A DNA stretch of 64,000 bases from positions 930,001-994,000 of the forward strand of contig NC_010175.1 in NCBI RefSeq assembly GCF_000018865.1, given 5' to 3'. A program made the translations under genes and the position numbers. Under the pieces are notes generated by a model. The model was not told where the DNA came from and made no database searches. It worked only from the letters and a program-made list of their open reading frames with translations. Below, piece by piece: positions 26,902 to 35,541 of the stretch (its first letter is position 1; the number at the start of each line of letters is the position of its first letter). This DNA is from Chloroflexus aurantiacus J-10-fl (GTDB taxonomy: Bacteria; Chloroflexota; Chloroflexia; Chloroflexales; Chloroflexaceae).

Positions 26902-27170
26902 TGCATAGCTCCCAGCGGGGGTAAGTTGGTAGGGGGGCGATCCTCCGGCGCGCGCTCCCAGGGGGAGCGCAGTGCGAGCAGGTAGTGGGTGCAGGGTGCT
27001 GTCACCTGATGGGGTAGCAGCTCTCATCACTATCTGATACAGGTTGCGATGAGGGTATCATGCATTCTTCAGAGGCTTATCACGTACCAGGCAGTATGCG
27101 GCAGACTACGGTCGGCAATAAATAGCGGTATAATGGCCGTCGGCATTGGAGCGAGTGGCGAAGGAGCACG

Positions 27171-29999
27171 ATGACCGTTAGTGATCGTTCGATCAGTAGT
27201 GAATTGTTTGCAGCCGACACCGTGCCATCGTTGCGGGCAACGGTACGAGTGCTGTTGTTCATACTGGCCCTGGCATTGCTGGCCGGCGCGATGGCGTACC
27301 AGGCCCCACCGCAGGGTCGGGTTGCGATTGGCTGGCCGGGAGATCGCCTCTTTGTAGGGGTGAGTCCGGGTTTGGGACGGATACCGGTTGAGCGCGGGGA
27401 TTTGTTTGCGGATGAATTGACTCCCGATTCACCAACCGGGCGTTCGCGCTGGACACGTGAGCGCGCTGTGATTGTGTTGCCCAACGTCGGTGCCGGGTCG
27501 CCGTTGCAGTTGACGCTGGTGGCGCAAGGGTGGCCGGCCACGGTTGGGACACAACCATCGGTGATGGTGTTGATTGATGGGGCAGTCGTTGGCAGTTTTG
27601 TGCCAAAACCAACCTGGGAAGCCTACTCATTTGCGGTGCCGGGAATTGCCCATCAGCACGGCGATCTTACCCTCGTGCTGCAATCTTCGGCAACGCTGTT
27701 CGATGAACGCGATCCGCGACCAAAAGGGGTGCGTCTGGCCGAAGTCCGTATCTCACCCGCCGGCGAAACGGCGCTGTGGTTACCGCCGGCATGGCCGGCA
27801 GTGACTCTGATGGGGTGGAATGCGCTGCTGCTGGCGCTCTTGCTGACACGATTGCGTTTGAGTCAGAGTCAGGTGTACGTCATCACGGCAATCGGCATTG
27901 GTGCGGCTGCGATTGGGCTGGCGGTCGCTCGCATCTGGATGGCGGCGATCCTGAACGTCGCGATGGTTGGTTTGCTGGTGCTGCTGTTGATTGCCTATCG
28001 GCAGCCGCTTCTGTTCTACCTGCGCTTCCTGGTGCAGCGTTATGGTCAGGGGCAGGCACTGAGTTATGGGCTGGTGGCAGTGGCCCTGGTCTGTTTTGGG
28101 TATGTACTGCTGCACGTGATCAACTGGATGACGGCAGCCGGGATACGCCTTTTCTGGCAGGTTTTTCCCGACTCGCTGCTGTTAACGCTGTTGGGCACGA
28201 CCTTGCTGGCGTTACTTCTGACCTATGGGCGGGCCGGTTTGCCGCGCTTGAGTGACAGATTGGTTGATGTGCTGGCAAGCCGACGCGGTGCGTGGCTCGT
28301 CTTGGGAGGATTCGCCGTCATCTGGCTGGGTTTTGAAGCGACGGTTATCGCTGCTCTACCCTATGTGGGCCACGCTGATTACAGCGACAACGCTATTGTC
28401 GCCCGTAATCTGGTGCGTGGACGGGGTTGGGTCGTTGACTATATCAGCCAGTTTTATTATCCATACGACAGTCTAACGCGCCCCCAGGAGACCTGGCCGC
28501 TGTTGCAGCCGGTCTGGATCGCGCCCTTTTTTGCTCTGTTTGGGCCAACGGCGTGGGCTGCAAAGATACCCAATTTTATCTTCGATGTTATCCTGATCGT
28601 GCTTATCTACGCAGTTGGCAGTCGCTGGTGGGATCGGCGGGTCGGTGTAACGGCGGCTGTGCTTGTGCTGACCAATTATCTTTTCTTCCGATTATCGATC
28701 TATGTGACGAACGATCTGGCGTTTGTGGTCTTTAGTATGGCAGCGATAGCAGCGTTGCTTCAGAGCCATACCGATCCGGCGAGACAGTGGCGCTGGCTGT
28801 TCATCTCGGCTGTCAGCACCGGGCTGATGATGTTGCAGAAGCCGAGTGGGGCCATGTTCGCGCTGGGTATGGGTCTCTGGCAACTGACGATCCTGGCGAA
28901 CCACCTGCGTATGGCGGGAGACTGGCAACAGCGCTGGCAACGGCTGCGCGTCGGTTTAACGCCGATTGTCGTCTGGTCGGCCATTGCCCTCCTGATCCTT
29001 TCGCCCTATCTGGTGCGTAATCTCATTCTGTTCGGGAAACCGGTTTACAGCACCGAAAGTTACGATGCCTGGGTGCTCGATTATCGCGGGGTGAGTGGGG
29101 ATGCCTGGTCAGAAATCTATCGCGTCTTTGCGCCAGAATGGGGCGGGCCGGGATTGCCTGATCGGAGCTGGATTTTACGCTGGGGTTTTGATGCGACCTT
29201 TACCAAGTTCGAGACGCAGGTGCGCGAGCTGCGGGCGTACCTGATGCCGGCCTGGCCGGGTGCGCCACCTGTGCTTGCTGCTCTCTTCAGTCACGATGCG
29301 CAGAAGAATATTCTGACCCCGCTCGGCGCGTGGCTGGCGCTCACCGGGTTTCTGGCAGCTATTGCTTATCGACGGAATTGGCCTGGTTTGCTGGCATTTA
29401 CGTATACGCCATACATCATCTTTATGTTGACGTACTGGCGTACCAATGAGGAACGCTACTGGGTTGCGCTTATTCCCTGGCTGGCCCTGCTGGCGGCGTG
29501 GGTTATCTGGGCCGGTTATGACCGGCTGGCAGCGGTTGGGGATCGGCGCTGGGCGCCGTTAGGGTTGATCCTGGCGCTGGCAGCGATTATCACGATTGTG
29601 GCCGGCTCGCAGGCCGATATAGAAGACAAGGTACGTAACGAACCACAAATCTGGCACCAAGACCTGGCCGCTTACGAGTGGTTACAGGCGAACACGCCAC
29701 CCGATGCCGTGATCATGACCCGCTTACCGTGGCAGGTCAACTGGCATACCGAACGACCGGCAGTGATGATCCCTAATACGGATGACCGTGAGCTGTTATT
29801 GCAGATTGCCCGCCACTACGGTGCGCAATATCTGGTGCTGGAAAACCAGATGCGGGTGAAGGGTGATGTCGGGCGTTTGCTGGCTCCGCTGATGGATCAC
29901 GATAACCAGCCGGGGATGATCATCGACGGTTTTGAATTGCTGTACGCCAGCCCAACACCTGATTTTCGGGCATTTATCTACCGTATCCCCGACTCATAA
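27171..29999 (+). CDS. Polytopic membrane glycosyltransferase-like protein (GT39/PMT-like)
   Basis: 942 residues. One membrane helix at about 22-43, an external beta-rich domain (about 50-200, with SPTGRSRW and a VMVLIDG strand), then about twelve helices. A first extracytoplasmic loop holds HADYSDNAIVARNLVRGRGW, similar to the acidic catalytic loop of PMT/ArnT-type GT-C enzymes, which use polyprenyl-phosphate sugars. A C-terminal ~100-residue soluble domain follows (AYEWLQANTPPDAVIMTR). ATG behind AAGGAG. It heads a six-gene co-directional run; acceptor and donor are unknown. Confidence 0.85.
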   Translation: MTVSDRSISSELFAADTVPSLRATVRVLLFILALALLAGAMAYQAPPQGRVAIGWPGDRLFVGVSPGLGRIPVERGDLFADELTPDSPTGRSRWTRERAVIVLPNVGAGSPLQLTLVAQGWPATVGTQPSVMVLIDGAVVGSFVPKPTWEAYSFAVPGIAHQHGDLTLVLQSSATLFDERDPRPKGVRLAEVRISPAGETALWLPPAWPAVTLMGWNALLLALLLTRLRLSQSQVYVITAIGIGAAAIGLAVARIWMAAILNVAMVGLLVLLLIAYRQPLLFYLRFLVQRYGQGQALSYGLVAVALVCFGYVLLHVINWMTAAGIRLFWQVFPDSLLLTLLGTTLLALLLTYGRAGLPRLSDRLVDVLASRRGAWLVLGGFAVIWLGFEATVIAALPYVGHADYSDNAIVARNLVRGRGWVVDYISQFYYPYDSLTRPQETWPLLQPVWIAPFFALFGPTAWAAKIPNFIFDVILIVLIYAVGSRWWDRRVGVTAAVLVLTNYLFFRLSIYVTNDLAFVVFSMAAIAALLQSHTDPARQWRWLFISAVSTGLMMLQKPSGAMFALGMGLWQLTILANHLRMAGDWQQRWQRLRVGLTPIVVWSAIALLILSPYLVRNLILFGKPVYSTESYDAWVLDYRGVSGDAWSEIYRVFAPEWGGPGLPDRSWILRWGFDATFTKFETQVRELRAYLMPAWPGAPPVLAALFSHDAQKNILTPLGAWLALTGFLAAIAYRRNWPGLLAFTYTPYIIFMLTYWRTNEERYWVALIPWLALLAAWVIWAGYDRLAAVGDRRWAPLGLILALAAIITIVAGSQADIEDKVRNEPQIWHQDLAAYEWLQANTPPDAVIMTRLPWQVNWHTERPAVMIPNTDDRELLLQIARHYGAQYLVLENQMRVKGDVGRLLAPLMDHDNQPGMIIDGFELLYASPTPDFRAFIYRIPDS

Positions 30000-30015
30000 T
30001 GGAACATCGTACCGT

Positions 30016-31260
30016 ATGCGCATCTTAATGCTGGCTTCATCACTACCAAAATATCCGCGAGAAACAACGGCACCGTTCATCGAAGAGATTGCCGCCGGGA
30101 TCGCGGCTCGTGGTCACGAGGTGACACTGGTGGCACCGTGGCATCCCGATCTGCGGCGCGGTACCTACGAACGTGGGATTCATCTGCGTTTCTTCCGTTA
30201 CGCACCGCATCCGGCACTCAATATCTGGGGCTATGCCCAATCATTGCAAAGCGATACTCAGGTGCGCGAACGGGCGTGGCTGGCGGCGCCGTTTGCGCTT
30301 ACTGCTTCGTTCAGTGCTCTGAGGCGCGAATTACACCAGGCGCGGGCCAGGGGAAAACCATTCGATCTGGTGCAGGCGCATTGGGTCTTACCCAACGGGC
30401 CGCCCGCTGCCCTCGCAGCGCTCATGGCTCGCCTGCCGCTGGTGGTCAGCCTGCACGGCAGCGACATCTATCTGGCCGAGACACAACGCATCATGGGTAC
30501 CCTAGCCGGGCTGGTCTTTCAACGCGCTGCCGCCGTCACTGCCTGTAGTGCCGATCTGAGCATGCGAGGAGTACGGTTGGGCGCTAACCCGACCCGTACC
30601 TTCGTCATTCCCTACGGTGTGCATCCCGATCAGTTTCGGCCTGATCCGGCAGCGGCGCAGCAGTTTCGTACCGAATGGAATATTCCTGCCCACGCCCCGC
30701 TGGTGTTAGGGTTAGGGCGACTGGTGAGTAAAAAGGGGTTCAGTGTTCTGCTCGATGCGTGGCCGGCGGTGTTGCGCATGCACCCTACAGCGCGTCTGGT
30801 TATCGTCGGCTACGGCGATCTGCGTCCGGCCCTGGAAGCGCAGGCCGCCCGACTGGGTATTGCCACCACCGTGCTGTTTACCGGTCAGCTCGACCGGGCG
30901 CGTACTGCGATGGCGATGGCCGCTGCCGATGTTTTTGCGCTGCCGATTGTGCGAGAGGGTGTTGACGGCTTGCCCAACGTTTTGCTGGAAGCGATGGGGG
31001 CGGCGCGCCCGATTGTGGCGGCACGGGTAGCCGGGGTGCCCGATGTGATCGAGGATGGCGTGCATGGCCTGATTGTTCCCGAACGCGACGCAGCCGCCCT
31101 GGCAGCCGCTATTGGTCGCCTGATTGAAGATCGGGCACTGGCAGCCCGCCTGGGGGCGGCAGCGCGCGAACGCATTCTGCATGAGCTGACGTGGGAGAAT
31201 ACAGCGGCACGCTATGAAGCTGCCTTTGCGGCTGCACTACGCGGTGAGGTCAGGCCATGA
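30016..31260 (+). CDS. GT-B glycosyltransferase (family 4-like)
   Basis: 414 residues. Typical WcaJ-neighbour type group-1 glycosyltransferase: N-terminal LMLASSLPKYPRETTAPFIEE, central GRLVSKKGFSVLLDAW, and C-terminal REGVDGLPNVLLEAMGAARP, where the glutamates contact the nucleotide sugar. Cytoplasmic. The start at 30016 (MRILML) is 16 bp after the previous stop; the longer frame would overlap that gene. The stop overlaps the next start (ATGA). It probably adds a sugar to the glycan handled by the flanking membrane enzymes. Confidence 0.92.
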   Translation: MRILMLASSLPKYPRETTAPFIEEIAAGIAARGHEVTLVAPWHPDLRRGTYERGIHLRFFRYAPHPALNIWGYAQSLQSDTQVRERAWLAAPFALTASFSALRRELHQARARGKPFDLVQAHWVLPNGPPAALAALMARLPLVVSLHGSDIYLAETQRIMGTLAGLVFQRAAAVTACSADLSMRGVRLGANPTRTFVIPYGVHPDQFRPDPAAAQQFRTEWNIPAHAPLVLGLGRLVSKKGFSVLLDAWPAVLRMHPTARLVIVGYGDLRPALEAQAARLGIATTVLFTGQLDRARTAMAMAAADVFALPIVREGVDGLPNVLLEAMGAARPIVAARVAGVPDVIEDGVHGLIVPERDAAALAAAIGRLIEDRALAARLGAAARERILHELTWENTAARYEAAFAAALRGEVRP

Positions 31261-33236
31261 CGTGGCGATGGCTGATAGGCTGGCTTGTGATCGGCATCGC
31301 TGCGCTGGCCCTGCGCCTCTACCGGCTCGGCGATCAGAGTCTCTGGCTGGATGAAGGCAACAGTTGGGCAATGGCAATGCAGCCGTGGACGGTGCTGCTG
31401 ATCGATTTGATCCGACCTAACGCAGCCTACCCGCTCTACCATGTGATCTTGAAGGGATGGATGAGTCTGGCCGGAGCGAGTGAGTGGGCACTGCGCTTCC
31501 CTTCGGCGATAGCGGGTGCGTTGAGCGTGCCGCTGCTGGCGCTGGCGGCGAGACGTGCGGTTGGCGACTCGCCGCAACGCGACGCGGTGACCATCGCGGC
31601 TGCGCTGATCGGCGTGTGTTCGCCTTTTGCCATCTGGTATGCGCAGGAAGCGAAGGTCTACGCGCTGGTGCTGCTGGTCAGTACTGCGATCCTCTGGCTG
31701 ACATTGCGCGCCGTACACGAGCAGCGTGCGCAGGTGTGGTACTGGTTGATCGGGTTAACGGTGCTGGCCTTGTTCATCCATCGGCTGACGGCACTGCTGG
31801 CATTGAGTGCCGGTCTGGTGTGGTTGTTCAGCCGTCCGCGCCGGTACACGATTCCTATCGCCGGTGGCCTGCTTCTGATCGGTCTGGGTATGATCGGCGC
31901 TATGGCTGCCGGCATCGGTAGTGATCGGGCAGCGAGTGGAGCGTCAATCGCCGCCGATCCGCTGACCGCCCTCTGGTTGACCATCACCCGCTTTAGCCTG
32001 GATCGCTGGCCGGGTGATTTCGAATGGTTTTGGCTTGTGCCGTGGCTCCTGCTGTTTGGTCTGGGCCTGATCGGATTCGCACGTCTGCCGCAATCGAGTC
32101 GGCTGGTCATCGGGGTGATGGGGAGTGTGCCACTGGTGCTGTTCGGGGTACAGCTTCTCTTCACCCGGCTCTACGAAGCACGTTATCTGATGATCGTCTT
32201 TCCAATCTGGTTGATCACTCTCGCAATTGGCGTTGGGCACACGAACTGGCGACGAGCGCTGGCATGGCTAATGTTAACCGGTGTCTTGACCACGTCGGCT
32301 TTGGCCCTGACCCAACCACGCTTCGGGCTGTTTTCTGGCGACCCGGTCAAGGAGCAATACCGTGAAGCAATCGGCGAATTGATGCGCCGGGTACATCCCG
32401 ATGATGCGGTTGTGGTGCATCCAGGATACCTGCGCCCGCTCTACGACTACTATGCGAGCCGGTTGAGCAGCGATCCGGCACCGCAGCCGATCAGCTTTGC
32501 CAATTTCTGGACGGGCGAGACCAGCTATACTCAGCGTGAGTGGGATGTCGAACGGCGGGCGGCATTAACCGGTTATACGCGAAGCTGGCTCCTGATAGCT
32601 CCCGATCATGCGCGGACTGTCGATCCGCCGCGACCGGGTGATGAGTACGGTCTGGTCGGTAATTTTTGGGCTTTCAGCCGCGAGCAGCGGACGTGGCCGT
32701 GCGGTATCTGGCGCTTCCAGGGGGTTCATCTCTTCTGTCAGGAGGCACCGGAGGCGTACATTACCGGCGAGATCGTGCAGCCGGCTACGCCGGGTAACGC
32801 CGTGTTTGGCGAGCAGTTGACGTTTCTCGGTTATACGCTGAAGGCCACCACGCCGGCGGGGCCGGGCATCTATCGCGCCGGTGGCAACATCCCGCTCAGT
32901 CTGTTCTGGGATGTGACACAGCCACTCGGTGAGGACTACAGCCTCTTCATTCACCTCTGCCGCGATTGTGAGCAGCCACCGGTTGCCAGCGATGATGGGC
33001 AACCGCTGGCCGGTTATCTGCCAACCAGTACATGGCTGCCGGGGAAGCCGGCGCGCGATGATCGCACGGTGCATTTACCGCCCGACCTGGAACCCGGTCA
33101 CTATCAGCTCTTGATCGGCTGGTACCGACCGACCGATCCGACACCCGATGGCCGTCTGCCGGTGCGTGGCGAGGGAGCACTGAGTGCAGGGCGGCTCTGG
33201 TTAACAACGATTGAGGTCATTGCCGGTGAGGAATAG
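31257..33236 (+). CDS. Polytopic membrane glycosyltransferase-like protein with C-terminal beta domain
   Basis: 659 residues. About ten hydrophobic helices in residues 1-380, with an acidic loop DQSLWLDEGNSWAMAMQ resembling the catalytic DE motif of GT39/PMT_2 proteins, and AQEAKVYAL typical of the family. The C-terminal ~270 residues are soluble and end in a beta-rich module (YLPTSTWLPGKPARDDRTVH, then GHYQLLIGWYRP) that is frequent in Chloroflexota membrane proteins. It overlaps the GT-B gene by 4 bp and the next gene by about 11 bp, so translation is coupled. Confidence 0.85.
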   Translation: MTWRWLIGWLVIGIAALALRLYRLGDQSLWLDEGNSWAMAMQPWTVLLIDLIRPNAAYPLYHVILKGWMSLAGASEWALRFPSAIAGALSVPLLALAARRAVGDSPQRDAVTIAAALIGVCSPFAIWYAQEAKVYALVLLVSTAILWLTLRAVHEQRAQVWYWLIGLTVLALFIHRLTALLALSAGLVWLFSRPRRYTIPIAGGLLLIGLGMIGAMAAGIGSDRAASGASIAADPLTALWLTITRFSLDRWPGDFEWFWLVPWLLLFGLGLIGFARLPQSSRLVIGVMGSVPLVLFGVQLLFTRLYEARYLMIVFPIWLITLAIGVGHTNWRRALAWLMLTGVLTTSALALTQPRFGLFSGDPVKEQYREAIGELMRRVHPDDAVVVHPGYLRPLYDYYASRLSSDPAPQPISFANFWTGETSYTQREWDVERRAALTGYTRSWLLIAPDHARTVDPPRPGDEYGLVGNFWAFSREQRTWPCGIWRFQGVHLFCQEAPEAYITGEIVQPATPGNAVFGEQLTFLGYTLKATTPAGPGIYRAGGNIPLSLFWDVTQPLGEDYSLFIHLCRDCEQPPVASDDGQPLAGYLPTSTWLPGKPARDDRTVHLPPDLEPGHYQLLIGWYRPTDPTPDGRLPVRGEGALSAGRLWLTTIEVIAGEE

Positions 33237-35505
33237 TTGGTTGCGACAACACTGGCCGCTGCTGCTGGCATTGGGCGCCGGTATCGGCTTGCGATTGGCA
33301 CTTTGGGGCAACCTGCCGCGCCTCGGTCTCATATCTGATGAAGCCGAATATCTGGCATCTGCCGATTGGCTGGCCAACGGGCGAGGTTTTGCCTGGCATA
33401 CCACGTATCTGTGGACGCGAGCGCCACTCTACCCGCTGTTTCTGGCCGCCCATATCGCGCTCTTTGGGCGGAACGAAGCGTTTATCTTCGTGACGCAGAA
33501 CCTGCTCAGTCTGGTCAATGTCGGCCTGGTGTATGTGCTCAGCCGACAGTTGGGAGCGACATCGCGCATGGCTGGCGGTGCCGCTCTGCTGAGCGCACTG
33601 TCGCTACCGCTGGCGATGTATCCGCAACTGCTGCTGAGCGAAACGCTGTTTATCAGCCTGCTGCTGGCGGCGTTCTGCCTGCTGGCTAATCCCCGGCAGC
33701 GGCGCAATCTGCTGATCGGTGGTGTGCTGCTCGGTCTGGCGACGCTCACCCGTGGCTTACTACTCGGCTTTCTGCCGTTGATTGCCGGCTGGATCGGTTG
33801 GCGCACACCGGGTCACTGGCGTGAACGATTGATCAGCGGCTTGTTGCCGTTACTGGCTGCCGGCTGTCTGATCGGGCCGTGGGCGTTTTATGCGTCGCGG
33901 ACGTATGGCGGTCTGATAATCATTGACACAACCAGCGCCTACAACCTGGCCCTGGGTGCCCGTACCGCCTACGACGGTGGCCGGAGCGATGCACCGACGC
34001 GCAATCTGGTGCTGGCGCTGCTCGACCCAACCCTTGATGATGATATCCGTGCGCAGCTCACTGCCGGTTCGTGTCTGGCAGAGCGGAACGATCCACGGCT
34101 GGCCGCTGCGCTGGCCAAGCCGGTTACCGCGATAACGCAGGCTGAACGACAACACGTGCTTAGTGCCGAAGGCTGGTGTCTGATCCAGGCGAAACCGTGG
34201 GCGTTTGGCGAGAAGACATTTGCAGAGTTGATCGATCTCTTTCAAATCAACTACAGCGGTGATGAGCGACTGGCGGAAGGCTTTGCCCTGGGGCGGTTGC
34301 CGGCATGGTACACGCTGGCCCTGCTTGTGCTGGACGATACGCTTTACGTGATTGTGTTGCCGCTGGCCGTGTTGGGGTGGGCTGTCCTGCGCCGACCGCA
34401 ATCACTGCTCGCCGGGCTGATTGGCTGGTGGCTGTTGTACAATCTGGCGGCGGCGCCGTTACTCTTCGCGATTAACCGCTTCCGCATCCCGCTGCTACCG
34501 TTTCTGTTTGTTCTGGCGATGTTTACGCTGGCGGCCATCCTCCACCGGCGCACGTGGCCGGTGAACCGGCGGGGGGCAGGCTACGCAACGCTGGCCGGGC
34601 TGGTGTGGCTGATTGCCGCCACTCCCTACGCCTATCTTGAACCACGACCCGCCGGTGCGCCATCACAATGGGCATCCTACTTTGGCCCCTACCCGTCGGC
34701 GATAGCCGCAGCGCAGATCGCCTGGCAGAGTCGGGCGCAGTACGCTGCCGTAGAACGGTTAGCCGCCGCCGTGGCCGCCGACGATCTGACAGCGTGGGCG
34801 CAGGCGCTCGCCGATCCAGATTTGCCGGCTTACGCACGCGCTGTCGGCGAACCGTTACTGGCTGCCCGGCAGGGGCAGCCGGCTGTCGGACTGGAACTGC
34901 TGGCCCGTCAGCAACCGCTCTACCCATGGCAGACCGCCGTGATCCGCGGCGAATTGCTGCGGCAGATGGGTGATCTGAATGGGGCGCGCCAATCGCTTGG
35001 GCAAACCCTGGTTGACGATTGGAACCCGACGGGCTGGGCATGGCAGTGGCTCAAACCGCCCCGCCTCCCCGGTGACCGGATCGATCTGGCCGACGATAAC
35101 GATCTCGGTTATATCGATGGATTTTACCTCGGCGAGTTTGATCCGGTTCTCGGCGCGACTGTGCGTTGGGCAGGGGAGAGGGCCGCTTTGCGCTTTCCGG
35201 CAGCCGCGACGGGCAACAATCGGCAGCTCTGTCTCCGCGCAGCGGCTAACTGGCCAGCCGATCTGACACCACCAGCGATTACGGTCTGGCTCGATGGTAC
35301 TGAGGTGGGGAAGTTTCAACCTGAACGTCAGTTACAGGAGTTCTGTCTTGCATTGCCGGCCCGTTCGCCGGGAAGCGATTACATCATCACCCTGCACGGC
35401 CCCGGCTTCATTCCTGACGCGCTCGACCTGGTGCGCAGGCAAGGGCCACAGGTCGGTCAGGTGCGGATTCTGGCGTTTCAGCTGGATTGGGCAGAGGTGA
35501 GATGA
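33226..35505 (+). CDS. Polytopic GT39-like protein with TPR-like segment and C-terminal beta domain
   Basis: 759 residues. N-terminal helices with the acidic loop LISDEAEYLASADWLANGRG (GT39/PMT_2 style), about ten helices to residue 460, an alpha-helical TPR-like stretch (about 500-600), and a C-terminal beta domain (about 615-759) beginning DLGYIDGFYLGEF and ending DWAEVR. The same architecture recurs in the next two genes. The start is ambiguous: the GTG at 33226 has GAGG 9 bp upstream; TTGs at 33211 and 33220 are possible. Confidence 0.85.
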   Translation: MRNSWLRQHWPLLLALGAGIGLRLALWGNLPRLGLISDEAEYLASADWLANGRGFAWHTTYLWTRAPLYPLFLAAHIALFGRNEAFIFVTQNLLSLVNVGLVYVLSRQLGATSRMAGGAALLSALSLPLAMYPQLLLSETLFISLLLAAFCLLANPRQRRNLLIGGVLLGLATLTRGLLLGFLPLIAGWIGWRTPGHWRERLISGLLPLLAAGCLIGPWAFYASRTYGGLIIIDTTSAYNLALGARTAYDGGRSDAPTRNLVLALLDPTLDDDIRAQLTAGSCLAERNDPRLAAALAKPVTAITQAERQHVLSAEGWCLIQAKPWAFGEKTFAELIDLFQINYSGDERLAEGFALGRLPAWYTLALLVLDDTLYVIVLPLAVLGWAVLRRPQSLLAGLIGWWLLYNLAAAPLLFAINRFRIPLLPFLFVLAMFTLAAILHRRTWPVNRRGAGYATLAGLVWLIAATPYAYLEPRPAGAPSQWASYFGPYPSAIAAAQIAWQSRAQYAAVERLAAAVAADDLTAWAQALADPDLPAYARAVGEPLLAARQGQPAVGLELLARQQPLYPWQTAVIRGELLRQMGDLNGARQSLGQTLVDDWNPTGWAWQWLKPPRLPGDRIDLADDNDLGYIDGFYLGEFDPVLGATVRWAGERAALRFPAAATGNNRQLCLRAAANWPADLTPPAITVWLDGTEVGKFQPERQLQEFCLALPARSPGSDYIITLHGPGFIPDALDLVRRQGPQVGQVRILAFQLDWAEVR

Positions 35506-35541
35506 GACTGTGCAGAAACCCGGTTGTGATTAACCGGTACC

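Larger units (their letters stand above)
25321..27170. other. Repeat-filled intergenic region, no gene seen
   Basis: 1.85 kb between the phosphoesterase and the first glycosyltransferase. It consists largely of a ~640-bp sequence repeated in tandem with a ~210-bp spacer. Many overlapping open frames occur on both strands because of high GC, but they repeat with the DNA, have skewed Arg/Pro/Ala content and lack ribosome-binding sites. Confidence 0.75.

Noticed and set aside
25364-27030. Many 60-190-codon open frames in both strands of the 25-27 kb region
   Set aside because: They duplicate with the DNA repeat, overlap each other on both strands, and lack start signals.
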